Assembly (NCBI RefSeq): GCF_900115685.1
Contig: NZ_FOXJ01000001.1
Coordinates: 2,265,796 to 2,329,795 of the forward strand
Reading direction: 5' to 3'
From: Variovorax sp. 770b2
GTDB lineage: Bacteria > Pseudomonadota > Gammaproteobacteria > Burkholderiales > Burkholderiaceae_C
DNA: 64,000 nt
Positions within the stretch are counted from its first letter, which is position 1. Each line of letters opens with the position of its first letter. A program made the position numbers and the translations under genes. The notes under the pieces were generated by a model. The model saw only the letters and a list, made by a program, of their open reading frames with translations, did not search any database and was not told where the DNA came from. Of this stretch, positions 55,813 to 64,000 are shown piece after piece.

Positions 55813-56817
55813 TCAATCGATCGTGATGTGCCCGTCGGTGACGACCTTGCGCCAGCGCGCTTCTTCCGCGCGCATGAACTTCGTCATCTCCTGCGGCGAG
55901 TTGACCGCCACGGTCAGCCCCTCGCCCGCGAGCCGCTCGCGGTAGGCCGGCGCCTCGGCCGCCTTGCGCAGCGCCGCGTTCAGGCGATCGAGCACCGCGG
56001 GCGGCGTGCCGCCCGGCGCGAAGATCGCGTACCAGACCTCCGCGCTGTAGCCGGGAATCGTCTCCGCGATGGTCGGCACGTTCTTGTAGGCGGCCGAGCG
56101 CTGCGGCGAGGTCACCGCGACGGCCCGCATCTTTCCGCTCTCGACGAACTTGGCGACCCCGCCGGCCGTGCCGAACACCATGTCGATCTGCCCGCCGAGC
56201 AGGTCCGTGTAGGCCGGGCCCGCGCCGCGGTAGGGCACGTGCGTGATGTTCACCTGCGCCATGTTCTTGAAGAGCTCACCGGCCAGGTGCACGGCCGAGC
56301 CGTTGCCCGAGGAGCCGTAGTTCAGCTTGCCCGGATTGGCCTTGGCCGCCTTGACGACATCGGCGATCGTCTTGTAGGGGCTGTTGGGCCGCGTGACCAG
56401 CACGTTGGGGCCGTGGCAGATGAGGCCCACTTCGGTGAAGCCCTTCTCGGTGTCGTAGGGCAGGCTTTTCACGAGCGAGGCGTTGATCGCGATCGCCGAG
56501 GTGGTGAGGAGCAGCGTGTAGCCGTCGGCGGTTGCCTTGGAGACGATGTCCGAGCCGATCACGGTGCCGGCGCCCGCGCGGTTGTCGATGATGACCGGCT
56601 GCCCCAGCTCGGCCGCGAGCGCCTGGCCGAGCACGCGGCCGACGACGTCGGTGCCGCCGCCGGCGGTGAAGGGAATCACGACGCGCAGCGGGCGCGAGGG
56701 AAAGGCATCGGCGGCGCGTGCCGCGGTGCCGATGAAGAGGGCCGGCGCGCCGACGAGGGCCGTGCCGGCCGTGGCCATGCGCAGCACGGCGCGGCGCTGC
56801 AGGCTGGGGAATTTCAA
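55813..56817 (-). CDS. Bug-type binding protein, TTG start
   Basis: A 334-residue periplasmic binding protein of the TctC/Bug family, with a signal peptide (RRAVLRMATAGTALVGAPAL, cleavage after ARA) and motifs VVIPFTAGGGTDVVGRVLGQAL and VPYRGAGPAYTDLLGGQIDMVFG. The start is read as TTG at 56817, which has AAGGAG 6 nt upstream and gives a normal signal peptide; longer ATG frames run back into the LysR gene region. No TctAB genes are adjacent. Confidence 0.88.
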   Translation of the reverse strand: MKFPSLQRRAVLRMATAGTALVGAPALFIGTAARAADAFPSRPLRVVIPFTAGGGTDVVGRVLGQALAAELGQPVIIDNRAGAGTVIGSDIVSKATADGYTLLLTTSAIAINASLVKSLPYDTEKGFTEVGLICHGPNVLVTRPNSPYKTIADVVKAAKANPGKLNYGSSGNGSAVHLAGELFKNMAQVNITHVPYRGAGPAYTDLLGGQIDMVFGTAGGVAKFVESGKMRAVAVTSPQRSAAYKNVPTIAETIPGYSAEVWYAIFAPGGTPPAVLDRLNAALRKAAEAPAYRERLAGEGLTVAVNSPQEMTKFMRAEEARWRKVVTDGHITID

Positions 56818-56935
56818 GATCGTCTCCTTGTTCTGTCTGGCGATGCCCTTCATGAAAGGCATCGCGGCGAACAGCAAGTCTAGGAACGCGCGAGCGCCCT
56901 GCTTTGACGATTCGGCAAAGCTCCTTTTCCGGCGC

Positions 56936-57847
56936 CTATGCGCCCCGGCCTTCGCCGGACACCAGGTGCGCGAGAAACTCCTGCGCCGCCGGCGACAGTG
57001 CCGCGCGGTCGCCGACGCACACCCACAGCTGCCGATGCGCCCAGTCGTCTTCCAGCGGCAGCACCACGAGGCCCATGCGCGCCTCGTAGTTGCGCGCAAT
57101 GCCCACCGGCACGATCGCCAGGCCCAGGCCCTCCCGCACCAGCTCGCAGCGGGCCTCGGGGTTGGACACCTGCGCGCGCACCCGCAGCGGACGCGTCAGC
57201 GCGGGCGCGATCAGCTGCATGAACTCCTCCACGCTGTGGCGCGGGAAGTAGCCGAGGAAGTCGTAGTCGAGCGCGTCTTCGAGCCGCAGCGTTTCCCGCC
57301 GGGCAAGCGCGTGGCCCACCGGCACGACGAGCCCGACGCGGTCGGTGCGGTAGGGCATCGACACCACGCCGGCCGCCGGATGCGCCGCGTGATAGACGCC
57401 GATGTCCGCCTCGCCGTCGGCCACGATGCGCGGCACGTCGTAGCTGAAGGCCTCCATCAGGTCGACCCGCGAGTCCGGCGCCTTGCGCGAGAAGCTGCTG
57501 ATCTCCGACGGCAGGAACTGCTGCACGGCCGACGAATTGGCGACCAGCCGGATCTTGGGCACGCCGCTGGCCGAGTACGCGCCCAGCGATGTCTGCACCT
57601 GCGCGAGCGTGCGCAGGATCGCCTTGGCCTGTTGATAAAGCATCGCGCCCGCTGGCGTGGCCTCCACGCCCCGACCGTGGCGGCGCAAGAGGCGCGTGCC
57701 CAGCTGGCGTTCGAGTTCGGTGATGCGCTTGCTCGCAGCGGAGGTGACGACATGCACCCGGTCGGCTGCACGCGAAAGGCTTTTCTCCTCGATGGCGGCC
57801 ACGAGGATTTCGAGTGAGGCGATGTCCATCGCGCGATTTTCAGTCAT
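56936..57847 (-). CDS. LysR family regulator
   Basis: A 303-residue LysR regulator with the helix-turn-helix at residues 10-65 (VAAIEEKSLSRAADRVHVVTSAASKRITELE) and a standard effector domain. It lies upstream of, and on the same strand as, the Bug/SDR/SDR operon, 118 nt from the Bug gene, so it probably controls that operon. An inner Met at 57829 is an alternative start. Confidence 0.9.
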   Translation of the reverse strand: MTENRAMDIASLEILVAAIEEKSLSRAADRVHVVTSAASKRITELERQLGTRLLRRHGRGVEATPAGAMLYQQAKAILRTLAQVQTSLGAYSASGVPKIRLVANSSAVQQFLPSEISSFSRKAPDSRVDLMEAFSYDVPRIVADGEADIGVYHAAHPAAGVVSMPYRTDRVGLVVPVGHALARRETLRLEDALDYDFLGYFPRHSVEEFMQLIAPALTRPLRVRAQVSNPEARCELVREGLGLAIVPVGIARNYEARMGLVVLPLEDDWAHRQLWVCVGDRAALSPAAQEFLAHLVSGEGRGA

Positions 57848-58025
57848 CGGGCGGACGGAGGTGACAGTGTTGAATTGAACATTATTTAGTCGAAAACAGA
57901 GAATTCATTGAGTAATTTTCACAATCGTGTAACGCGCAAACAGCATCCTTTGGTTCCCATTTCGGGCGGCATCTCCCGGGCGATCAGCGCCTCGCGGCGT
58001 GCCGCCTTCATTCCAGAGGTTCACG

Positions 58026-60755
58026 GTGACGGCGACTCAAACATTCTCAAAACGCTTCCTGGTGGTGGCCTGCGCGGTCTTCCTCGCGTCATGCGGGGGA
58101 GGCTCGGGCAACGGCGGCGGCTCGTTCTTTCCCCTGCTCCCGCAGGGTCCGAATTCCGGCGGCCCCGGCACCCCGGACAACCCGCCTCCTCCCGGCGACG
58201 CCGGTGCCAAGCATGCCGCGTCCGTGAGCGTGCAAGGCGACGGCAGCGGCGACGTGGAATCGCTGGACACCGCCATCGCCTGCGACACGCAGTGCAGCGC
58301 CGACTACGCCGAAGGCGCGACCGTCAAGCTCATCGCGACCGCCGCGCGCGGCTCCGTCTTCGCCGGCTGGCAAGGCGCCTGCGAAGGCACCACCGATGTC
58401 TGCGAGCTGACGATGGGCGAGGCACGCAATGTCGTCGCGAAGTTCTCGCTCGCCGAAAAGGCCGCGCCCACGGGCACCTGGTTCAAGGGCGACACGCACG
58501 TGCACGATGACCATTCCGACGACGGCAGCGCGCCGCGCCAGCTGAACCACGACATGGCCAAGGGCAACCTCTCGCTGGCCGACCAGATCGGCCAGGCCGG
58601 GCGCACGGGCCTGGACTTCATGCCCTTCACCGACCACCGCACCTACGACCAGCACTACGACCCGCTGTGGGAATCGTCGTCGCTGCTGCTCCTGCGCGGC
58701 GAAGAGGCCAACGGCAAGCCGCACGCCATCTCTCTGGGCGGCGTGGACTCGGTCGTGCAAGGCGCGATGCATCCGGACCGCGCGCAGTTCGCGCTGGTGC
58801 AGCAATCGATCTGGGATGCGCATGCGCAGGGCGCCATCTGGTCGATCGCGCATGCCGACGACGGCGAGATGAATACCGACGGCTCGCCCAACATCAACGC
58901 CAGCGTGCAGGGCGTGAACCTGGTCGAAGTCTGGAACCGCTCCAAGAGTCCCGACAAGCAGATGGACTACGCCGAGAACCGCTGGAACGCGGGCTTTCGC
59001 TTCGGCGTGGCCGGCGCGAGCGACAACCACTTCCGCGAATACTGGGGCGCGCCGTATCTCAACAGCCCCGGCATGCCCGTGACCAAGGTGCTGGCCAAGG
59101 CCTACAACGAGCGCGGCATCCTGGAAGCCCTGCGCGCGGGCTACACCAGCCTCTCGATCAACCCGACCGGCCCCGCCGTCGCGATGACCTCCGACCTCAA
59201 GGGCGGCGGCTACACGGCCATGAGCGGCGACGAGGTCTTCGTTCCCGCGGGCACCGCCGGGCACCTGCGCATCAACGTGCAGCGCGCCGCGGGCATGGAC
59301 GTGCTGGTGTTCCGCATGCCCGGCAAGAGCGCCGGCCCGTTCAAGACCTTCAAGCCGACGCGCGACGACGAGACCTACAGCGTGGACGTCACCGCCGGTT
59401 CGCAGCCCGACTGGTACCGCGTCGAAGTGCGCGGCCTCAACGTGCCCATTCCGCCGGCCGCGCAGGCGATGGAGCTGAAGGCGGCCGTGTCGCCGATCTT
59501 CGTTTCGCCGGCGCCGGTCGAGGCGAAGGCGGAAGTCGCCGTGCCCAAGGAAGACAGCCTGGCCGACGGGGCCCTGCGCGTGGCGGGTGCGCGCGGCGAT
59601 TTCGCGGGCTTTCCGGACATCGTGGCCGCCGAAGGCGTGCTGCATGCCGTGACCGAGATGCACGGCGATGCGACCAGCACCGTCGTCTACCGCCGCCGCG
59701 ATGCCAAGGGCGTCTGGAACGATGCCGGCCGCACGTTGAGCGGCAAGGGCATCGCGCGCTTTCCGCGCGTGGCCGTGCGCGGCAACGACGTGTGGGTGGC
59801 GTGGGAAGAAGACACCGTGCAGGTGCCGCATCGCCCCGTCATCAACCTGCGCCATTCCGCCGATGGCGGCATGACCTGGGCATCGACCGAAACGGTGCGC
59901 TCGCTGGAGGGCCGCGCCGAGCATCCGGACCTCGCCATCGCAGCCAGCGGCAAGCCGGTGGTGGCGTGGCAGGAAATCCAGGGCGGCCAGCCCTTCGACA
60001 TCATGGTGCAGGAAGTGGGCACCGATGCGCAGCCGCGCAACCTCTCGCGCGCCGGCAAGTCGGTCGACGCCGGCACGCCCGACGACACGCGCTCGCCGCG
60101 CTATCCGGCCTCGGTGCTGCCGAACGTGACGGTCGCGGCCGATGGCCGCGTGGCCGTGGCATGGCAGGACAACCGCAACGACCAGGACCCGCTGTGGACC
60201 GGCGCGGCCGGCTATGGCGACGGCTCCAACCCCGACGATTGGCAGATCCAGGTCGCGGTGCGCGCGGCGGCCGGCGCATGGGCCGCGCCCGTGAGCCTCG
60301 GCGCCACGGACCGCGCCGATCGCCACCCCGACGTGGCCTTCGCGGGCAACGGCGATCTCGTCGTCGCCTGGGAAAGCAAGGAGCAGGAGCCCGCCGGCAA
60401 GAACCTCGCGGTGCTCGCGGCGGTGTCGGGCGATGGCGGCGCGACCTTCTCGGCACCGGCCGTGCTGGCCGCGGAGCCGACCACCATGAGCCAGCGTCCG
60501 CGCCTGGGCGTGGACACCGACGGCTCGGTGCGCGTGGTCTGGTTCGACTCGCGCTCGGCCGACTGGCGCTGGCGCGTGATGACGGCGGTCTACAAGAAGT
60601 CCGGCGGCTGGGATGCGGGGACGCTGCTGAAGGGCTCGGGCATCAACACGTGGCCCGTGACTTCGGGCGGCGTGATCGCGTTCGCGAGCACGCGCAATGC
60701 GACGCGGCTGCAGCGCGACCAGACGCAGCAGGTGTTCCTTCTGTCTGCGAAGTGA
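58026..60755 (+). CDS. Large lipoprotein with InlB-type repeat, PHP domain and sialidase-like repeats
   Basis: A 909-residue exported lipoprotein (signal peptide with lipobox LASC, Cys23, then a Gly/Pro-rich linker). Residues about 65-150 form a divergent InlB_B-like repeat with paired cysteines (CDTQC, GWQGACEGTTDVC). Residues about 160-430 match the PHP phosphoesterase fold (FKGDTHVHDDHSDD, PFTDHRTYD). The C-terminal 350 residues hold BNR/sialidase-like beta-propeller repeats (LRHSADGGMTWAS, VSGDGGATFSAP). Start GTG 58026 has AGAGG 6 nt upstream. It probably hydrolyses a phosphoester or acts as a surface sugar-binding protein; the substrate is unknown. Confidence 0.8.
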   Translation: MTATQTFSKRFLVVACAVFLASCGGGSGNGGGSFFPLLPQGPNSGGPGTPDNPPPPGDAGAKHAASVSVQGDGSGDVESLDTAIACDTQCSADYAEGATVKLIATAARGSVFAGWQGACEGTTDVCELTMGEARNVVAKFSLAEKAAPTGTWFKGDTHVHDDHSDDGSAPRQLNHDMAKGNLSLADQIGQAGRTGLDFMPFTDHRTYDQHYDPLWESSSLLLLRGEEANGKPHAISLGGVDSVVQGAMHPDRAQFALVQQSIWDAHAQGAIWSIAHADDGEMNTDGSPNINASVQGVNLVEVWNRSKSPDKQMDYAENRWNAGFRFGVAGASDNHFREYWGAPYLNSPGMPVTKVLAKAYNERGILEALRAGYTSLSINPTGPAVAMTSDLKGGGYTAMSGDEVFVPAGTAGHLRINVQRAAGMDVLVFRMPGKSAGPFKTFKPTRDDETYSVDVTAGSQPDWYRVEVRGLNVPIPPAAQAMELKAAVSPIFVSPAPVEAKAEVAVPKEDSLADGALRVAGARGDFAGFPDIVAAEGVLHAVTEMHGDATSTVVYRRRDAKGVWNDAGRTLSGKGIARFPRVAVRGNDVWVAWEEDTVQVPHRPVINLRHSADGGMTWASTETVRSLEGRAEHPDLAIAASGKPVVAWQEIQGGQPFDIMVQEVGTDAQPRNLSRAGKSVDAGTPDDTRSPRYPASVLPNVTVAADGRVAVAWQDNRNDQDPLWTGAAGYGDGSNPDDWQIQVAVRAAAGAWAAPVSLGATDRADRHPDVAFAGNGDLVVAWESKEQEPAGKNLAVLAAVSGDGGATFSAPAVLAAEPTTMSQRPRLGVDTDGSVRVVWFDSRSADWRWRVMTAVYKKSGGWDAGTLLKGSGINTWPVTSGGVIAFASTRNATRLQRDQTQQVFLLSAK

Positions 60756-60773
60756 CCTGCCATTGCGCATGAA

Positions 60774-60801
60774 AAATCCCCGCCATGGCGGGGATTTTTT
60801 T
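60774..60801. terminator. Bidirectional intrinsic terminator
   Basis: AAATCCCCGCC and GGCGGGGATTT form a perfect 24 nt palindrome around CATG, preceded by A and followed by T on the plus strand. It lies between the convergent lipoprotein and metallo-hydrolase genes and fits termination from both sides. Confidence 0.85.
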
Positions 60802-60823
60802 CGTCCGGCTTTGCCGCTCGCCG

Positions 60824-61801
60824 CTACTTCAACGTCACGCTGTACGGCGCGGGCACCCAGCTGTAGCCCACCCGCTCGGCCTTCACATGGCCCAGCCCGG
60901 GAAAGGAGATGTGCGCGCTCCCGATCAGGTAACCCTGCCGCGCGGCATCGCGCAGGATCTTCTGGCGCGATGCGATCGCTTCGGCCGGCGCGACGTCGTA
61001 TTCCACCGAGACCGTCGGATCGCGAAACTGCACTTCGGCGGCATGCACGATGTCGCCCCACAGCAGCAACCGCTCTCCCCGGCTCTCGACCAGGTAGCCG
61101 CTCAGCCCCGGCGTGTGGCCCGGCAGCGGCAGGCTTCGCACGCCCGGGAGCAATTCCGTGGCGCCATCGAAGGCCTGCAGCTTTCCGGCATCGACGTAGG
61201 GGTCGACCGTCTGGTGCGACTGCCTGAACGTCGTCTTGCGGTTCGCCGGCGCGCGCGCCTCGGCGGCCGGGTTCAGCCAGTAGTTCGAATCGCGCTGGTC
61301 GACATGCACGACCGCGTTCGGAAACACGCGCCGGCCGCCGATGCTCAGCCCGCCCGAATGGTCGCCATGGATGTGCGTGAGCAGGATCGTGTCGATGTCC
61401 TCGGGCTGGTAGCCCGCTGCGCGCATGTTCGCGACCAGTTGCCCGCCGGCGGTGCCGAAGAGTTCCCCGGCGCCTGTGTCGACCAGGATGCGGTGCGCGC
61501 CCGTGTCGACCAGGTAGCAGTTGATCGACAGCTCCACCGGCAGCGCCTGGTGCGATGCGCCGAACGCCTTGCGGACCTCGGCGGGCTTGCTCATGATCGT
61601 CGGCAGGTCGCGCGACGCGGTGCCGTCCGACAGCACCGTGACCTTGAAGTCGCCGAGGCGAAAGCGGTAATAGCCCGGCGCCTGCTGCGCAACCCATCCG
61701 GCCGGCGCCGCCACGGGATCGGCCGATGCCATCGGCGCGACGGCGACCATCAGTGCGGCAACAAGGCCCGCGACTTTGTGCTTGGTCGTTGCCATGGTCA
61801 T
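60824..61801 (-). CDS. Secreted metallo-beta-lactamase-fold hydrolase
   Basis: A 325-residue MBL-fold enzyme with a signal peptide (MTMATTKHKVAGLVAALMVA) and the zinc motif THIHGDHSGGL (HxHxDH), plus later ligands in LPLPGHTPG and LLWGDIVHAAE. These proteins hydrolyse lactones, thioesters or similar bonds. It overlaps the alpha/beta hydrolase gene upstream by 4 nt, so both hydrolases are made together. The substrate is not identified. Confidence 0.9.
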   Translation of the reverse strand: MTMATTKHKVAGLVAALMVAVAPMASADPVAAPAGWVAQQAPGYYRFRLGDFKVTVLSDGTASRDLPTIMSKPAEVRKAFGASHQALPVELSINCYLVDTGAHRILVDTGAGELFGTAGGQLVANMRAAGYQPEDIDTILLTHIHGDHSGGLSIGGRRVFPNAVVHVDQRDSNYWLNPAAEARAPANRKTTFRQSHQTVDPYVDAGKLQAFDGATELLPGVRSLPLPGHTPGLSGYLVESRGERLLLWGDIVHAAEVQFRDPTVSVEYDVAPAEAIASRQKILRDAARQGYLIGSAHISFPGLGHVKAERVGYSWVPAPYSVTLK

Positions 61802-62838
61802 TGCTTCAGCGCGTCGCGAATGGCCTCGCTGGCCTGCCTGATCGCCGCTTGCGTGCTCGCCTGGTTGCGGATGCCGTTCAGCAGCACGAAGTCGTGGATC
61901 GTGCCGTTGTAGCGCGTCGCCGTTACCTCGACGCCGGCCTCCTTGAGCTTGCGGGCATAGGCCTCGCCTTCGTCGCGCAGCGGGTCGTTCTCGGCGGTGA
62001 TGACCAGCGCCTTGGGCAGGCCACGCAGTTGCTCGGTCGTTGCGCGCATGGGCACGGCATAAGGGTTCTGCCGCGTCTTCGGGTCGGGCGCGTAGATGTT
62101 CCAGCCGAACTGCATGAAGGCGCGCGAGAGGAAGCGGCCCGAATCGAAGTCGCGGTACGACTGCGTTTCGAAATCCGTGTCCGTGGCCGGAATCAGCAGC
62201 ACCTGCAGCCGGATGTCCGGGCCGCCCCGGTCCTTGGCCATCAGGGTCAGCGCGGCCGACATGTTGCCGCCCACCGAGTTGCCGGCCACCGCGATGCGGC
62301 TGCCATCGACGCCGATTTCCGCGCCGTGCCCGGCCACCCATTGGGCAGCCGCGTAGCTCTGCTCCATCTGCGTGGGAAACACGGCGTCGGGGATCGGCGT
62401 GTACTCGACGATCACCGCCGCCGCGCCCGATCCGACGACCAGGTCGCGCACCAGCCGCTTGTGGTTCTCGAAGTCGCCGGCGATCCAGACGCCGCCGTGG
62501 ATGAAGAGCAGCACCGGCGGCTTGCCCGTCGCGTTCTCCGGCTTCATCACGTAGAGCTTGACGCTCTTTCCGTTCGCGGAAATCGTCTTCTCCGAAATGA
62601 TGACGCCGGAAACGTCGACCGGCGTCTTGGCCTGAAGGCCTGTCAGCACCGCGCGGACCTGCGGTCCGGGCAATGTCCAGAACGGACTGCTGTCCTTGTT
62701 GACGTCGGCCAGGAAGGACCGGATCGGCGGGTCGATCCGGGGGTCTGTCGCTGCATCGGTTGCCGCGACGACAGGCTGCGTGAGGGTGGTCATGGTGAGG
62801 GCTCCTGCAATGAATGCCAGTTTGGAAAAGTGATTCAC
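61798..62838 (-). CDS. Secreted alpha/beta hydrolase (HSL/acetyl-esterase family)
   Basis: A 346-residue esterase with HGGVWIAGD (oxyanion loop), nucleophile Ser in GNSVGGN, acid in AENDPLRDEG and His in TIHDFV. The GTG start at 62838 gives a signal peptide (SKLAFIAGALTMTTLTQPVVA); an ATG at 62793 has a stronger AGGAG site but would cut the signal peptide. First gene of a two-gene operon with the MBL hydrolase, divergent from a LysR gene. Confidence 0.85.
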   Translation of the reverse strand: MNHFSKLAFIAGALTMTTLTQPVVAATDAATDPRIDPPIRSFLADVNKDSSPFWTLPGPQVRAVLTGLQAKTPVDVSGVIISEKTISANGKSVKLYVMKPENATGKPPVLLFIHGGVWIAGDFENHKRLVRDLVVGSGAAAVIVEYTPIPDAVFPTQMEQSYAAAQWVAGHGAEIGVDGSRIAVAGNSVGGNMSAALTLMAKDRGGPDIRLQVLLIPATDTDFETQSYRDFDSGRFLSRAFMQFGWNIYAPDPKTRQNPYAVPMRATTEQLRGLPKALVITAENDPLRDEGEAYARKLKEAGVEVTATRYNGTIHDFVLLNGIRNQASTQAAIRQASEAIRDALKQ

Positions 62839-62957
62839 GACGTGCTCGCTTTCAGTAGGTCGAGGTGCTCGGGTTGCGCCGCGACTGTTGCTCGATGCGG
62901 CACGATCCAAAGATATCGACGGCAGCCTGAAGCGATAAGCCCTGCATTCCGGGAAAA

Positions 62958-62981
62958 ATTGTGCTGCCCACGGCACAATTC
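62958..62981. promoter_or_regulatory. Candidate LysR operator
   Basis: AATTGTGC (62958-62965) and GCACAATT (62974-62981) are perfect inverted copies with an 8 nt spacer, 27 nt before the lysR start and about 120 nt before the alpha/beta hydrolase start. Confidence 0.6.
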
Positions 62982-63008
62982 GAACCCTTGGTTTTTCACG
63001 AGGCCGAC

Positions 63009-63965
63009 ATGGAAGACACCCTGATCTTTGTGAAGGTCGTCGAGGGCGGAAGCTTCACCGCGGCGGCGCGCGACCTGCGGCTGCCCAAGACAACCGTGAG
63101 CCGCAAGGTGCGCGAACTCGAATTGCGGCTTGGCGTGCAACTGCTTCACCGCACCACGCGCCGGCTGGGCCTCACCGAGGCGGGCGGTGTCTATTTCGAG
63201 CACTGCAGGAAGATCCCGCAGGCGCTGGCCGATGCCGAAACGGCTGTCGGCCAGCTACAAGGCCAACCTCGCGGCACGCTGCGCGTCACCTCGTCGTACT
63301 CGGTCATGGTGAGCCTCATCGCGCCGCTGCTCGGCGAATTCCGCGTGCTCTATCCGGACCTGTTCGTCGACCTCGTGCTGACCCACCGCACGCTCGATCT
63401 CGTCGAGGACGAGATCGACATCGCCTTGCGCATGGGAACGCTCCCGGACTCCTCGATGGCCGCGCGGCAGCTGGCGGTGCTTCCCAACCGGGTGTATGCG
63501 AGTGCGGCCTACCTGGCGCGGCACGGCGAGCCGAAGCACCCGCTCGAGCTGCGGCAGCACAGCGCGCTCGTCACGCGCGTGGCGCGCCGCGGCAGCGGCT
63601 ATGCCTGGCCGATGAGCAACGGCGGTGCGGCCGAGAGCTTTGAAATCACGCCCGTCATCGAGGCCGACGACCCGCAGGTGCTCAAGGCGCCCCTGTTCGC
63701 CGGCGCGGGCCTGATGATGGCGACCGACCTCATCATGCGCGAGCACGTGGCCGAGGGGCTGGTGGTGCCCGTGCTCCTCGGCTGGGTCGGACGCTGCCCC
63801 GCGCTGAATGCCGTGTTCCCGCGCGGGCATGCGCAGCCGCCCAAGCTGCGCGTCTTCATCGACTTCCTGGTGGCGCGGCTGCAGCGCGAAGCCGCTGCGC
63901 CGCCGATCGCCCTGCCGCTCGGCATGGCGCCGGACGCAGGATCGCCAGACGACGACACATGCTGA
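63009..63965 (+). CDS. LysR family regulator
   Basis: A 318-residue LysR regulator of the CrgA/TrpI-like branch, with the helix-turn-helix at residues 5-60 (VEGGSFTAAARDLRLPKTTVSRKVRELE) and a ligand domain containing RMGTLPDSSMAARQL. It is divergent from the secreted hydrolase operon and most likely controls it through the inverted repeat at 62958-62981. The C-terminal tail beyond QREAAAP is variable. Confidence 0.92.
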   Translation: MEDTLIFVKVVEGGSFTAAARDLRLPKTTVSRKVRELELRLGVQLLHRTTRRLGLTEAGGVYFEHCRKIPQALADAETAVGQLQGQPRGTLRVTSSYSVMVSLIAPLLGEFRVLYPDLFVDLVLTHRTLDLVEDEIDIALRMGTLPDSSMAARQLAVLPNRVYASAAYLARHGEPKHPLELRQHSALVTRVARRGSGYAWPMSNGGAAESFEITPVIEADDPQVLKAPLFAGAGLMMATDLIMREHVAEGLVVPVLLGWVGRCPALNAVFPRGHAQPPKLRVFIDFLVARLQREAAAPPIALPLGMAPDAGSPDDDTC

Positions 63966-64000
63966 CCGGCGGCGCAAAGCCGGCGGTCAGCCCAGTCGTC

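Noticed and set aside
58089..61697. 1202-codon minus-strand open frame
   Set aside because: Runs through the PHP lipoprotein and the MBL hydrolase in the wrong frames; no recognisable domain.

Overview
The window is high-GC, densely packed bacterial chromosome. Short intergenic gaps, many 1-4 nt stop/start overlaps, several Bug-type periplasmic binding proteins and LysR regulators, and catabolic-style operons point to a betaproteobacterium of the Comamonadaceae, most like Variovorax. This placement is inference from gene content and style; no 16S rRNA gene is present.

Layout. 1-8.8 kb: core genes on the minus strand (alaS, a panE-like reductase, the 5' part of dadA), then on the plus strand a diiron ferritin-like protein and an overlapping pair of double-domain KaiC-like ATPase and hybrid histidine kinase. 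8.8-11.9 kb: a gene-poor stretch with three small hypothetical genes, tRNA-Gly(CCC) and several intrinsic terminators, some ending stretches that look like small structured RNAs. 11.9-19.4 kb: a co-directional cluster with a GntR/HutC regulator, an AprA-like flavoprotein, an AprB-like double [4Fe-4S] ferredoxin, a sulfonate/nitrate-type ABC importer whose binding protein has a NosL-like C-terminal extension, a HEAT-repeat protein and a DUF971 protein. This looks like an uptake-plus-redox module for a substrate I cannot name. 19.8-25.8 kb: a visibly AT-richer accessory island with an overlapping AAA+ ATPase/subtilisin pair (defence-like architecture), two small secreted proteins, and a phage P4/C4-type structured leader before a small unknown gene.

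25.9-37.1 kb (minus): assimilatory nitrite reduction (nirB, nirD, a FNT channel, and a fused PP2C-phosphatase/Ser-Thr kinase with a membrane anchor), a CBS-domain protein, and a 2-oxoacid:ferredoxin oxidoreductase (alpha, beta) with a GltD-like flavoprotein/ferredoxin. 37.2-47.1 kb: a TetR regulator divergent from a molybdenum hydroxylase operon (CoxG, M, S, L-like) that runs into a complete branched-chain-type ABC importer, probably one pathway that imports and hydroxylates an organic compound.

47.3-57.8 kb: a secreted type-B carboxylesterase and two catabolic operons facing a LysR gene. They contain two Bug binding proteins, three SDR dehydrogenases, a LigI-like amidohydrolase, a carboxymuconolactone-decarboxylase-like protein and an EthD-like protein. 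58-64 kb: a large PHP-domain lipoprotein, then a secreted metallo-beta-lactamase-fold hydrolase and a secreted alpha/beta hydrolase, divergent from a LysR gene with a clear candidate operator.

The best candidates for something not well described are the AprAB-like/ABC/HEAT/DUF971 cluster, the AAA+/subtilase island with its secreted neighbours, and the small-RNA-like units around 9-11 kb and 25.2-25.5 kb. All assignments were made by eye; no database search was run.
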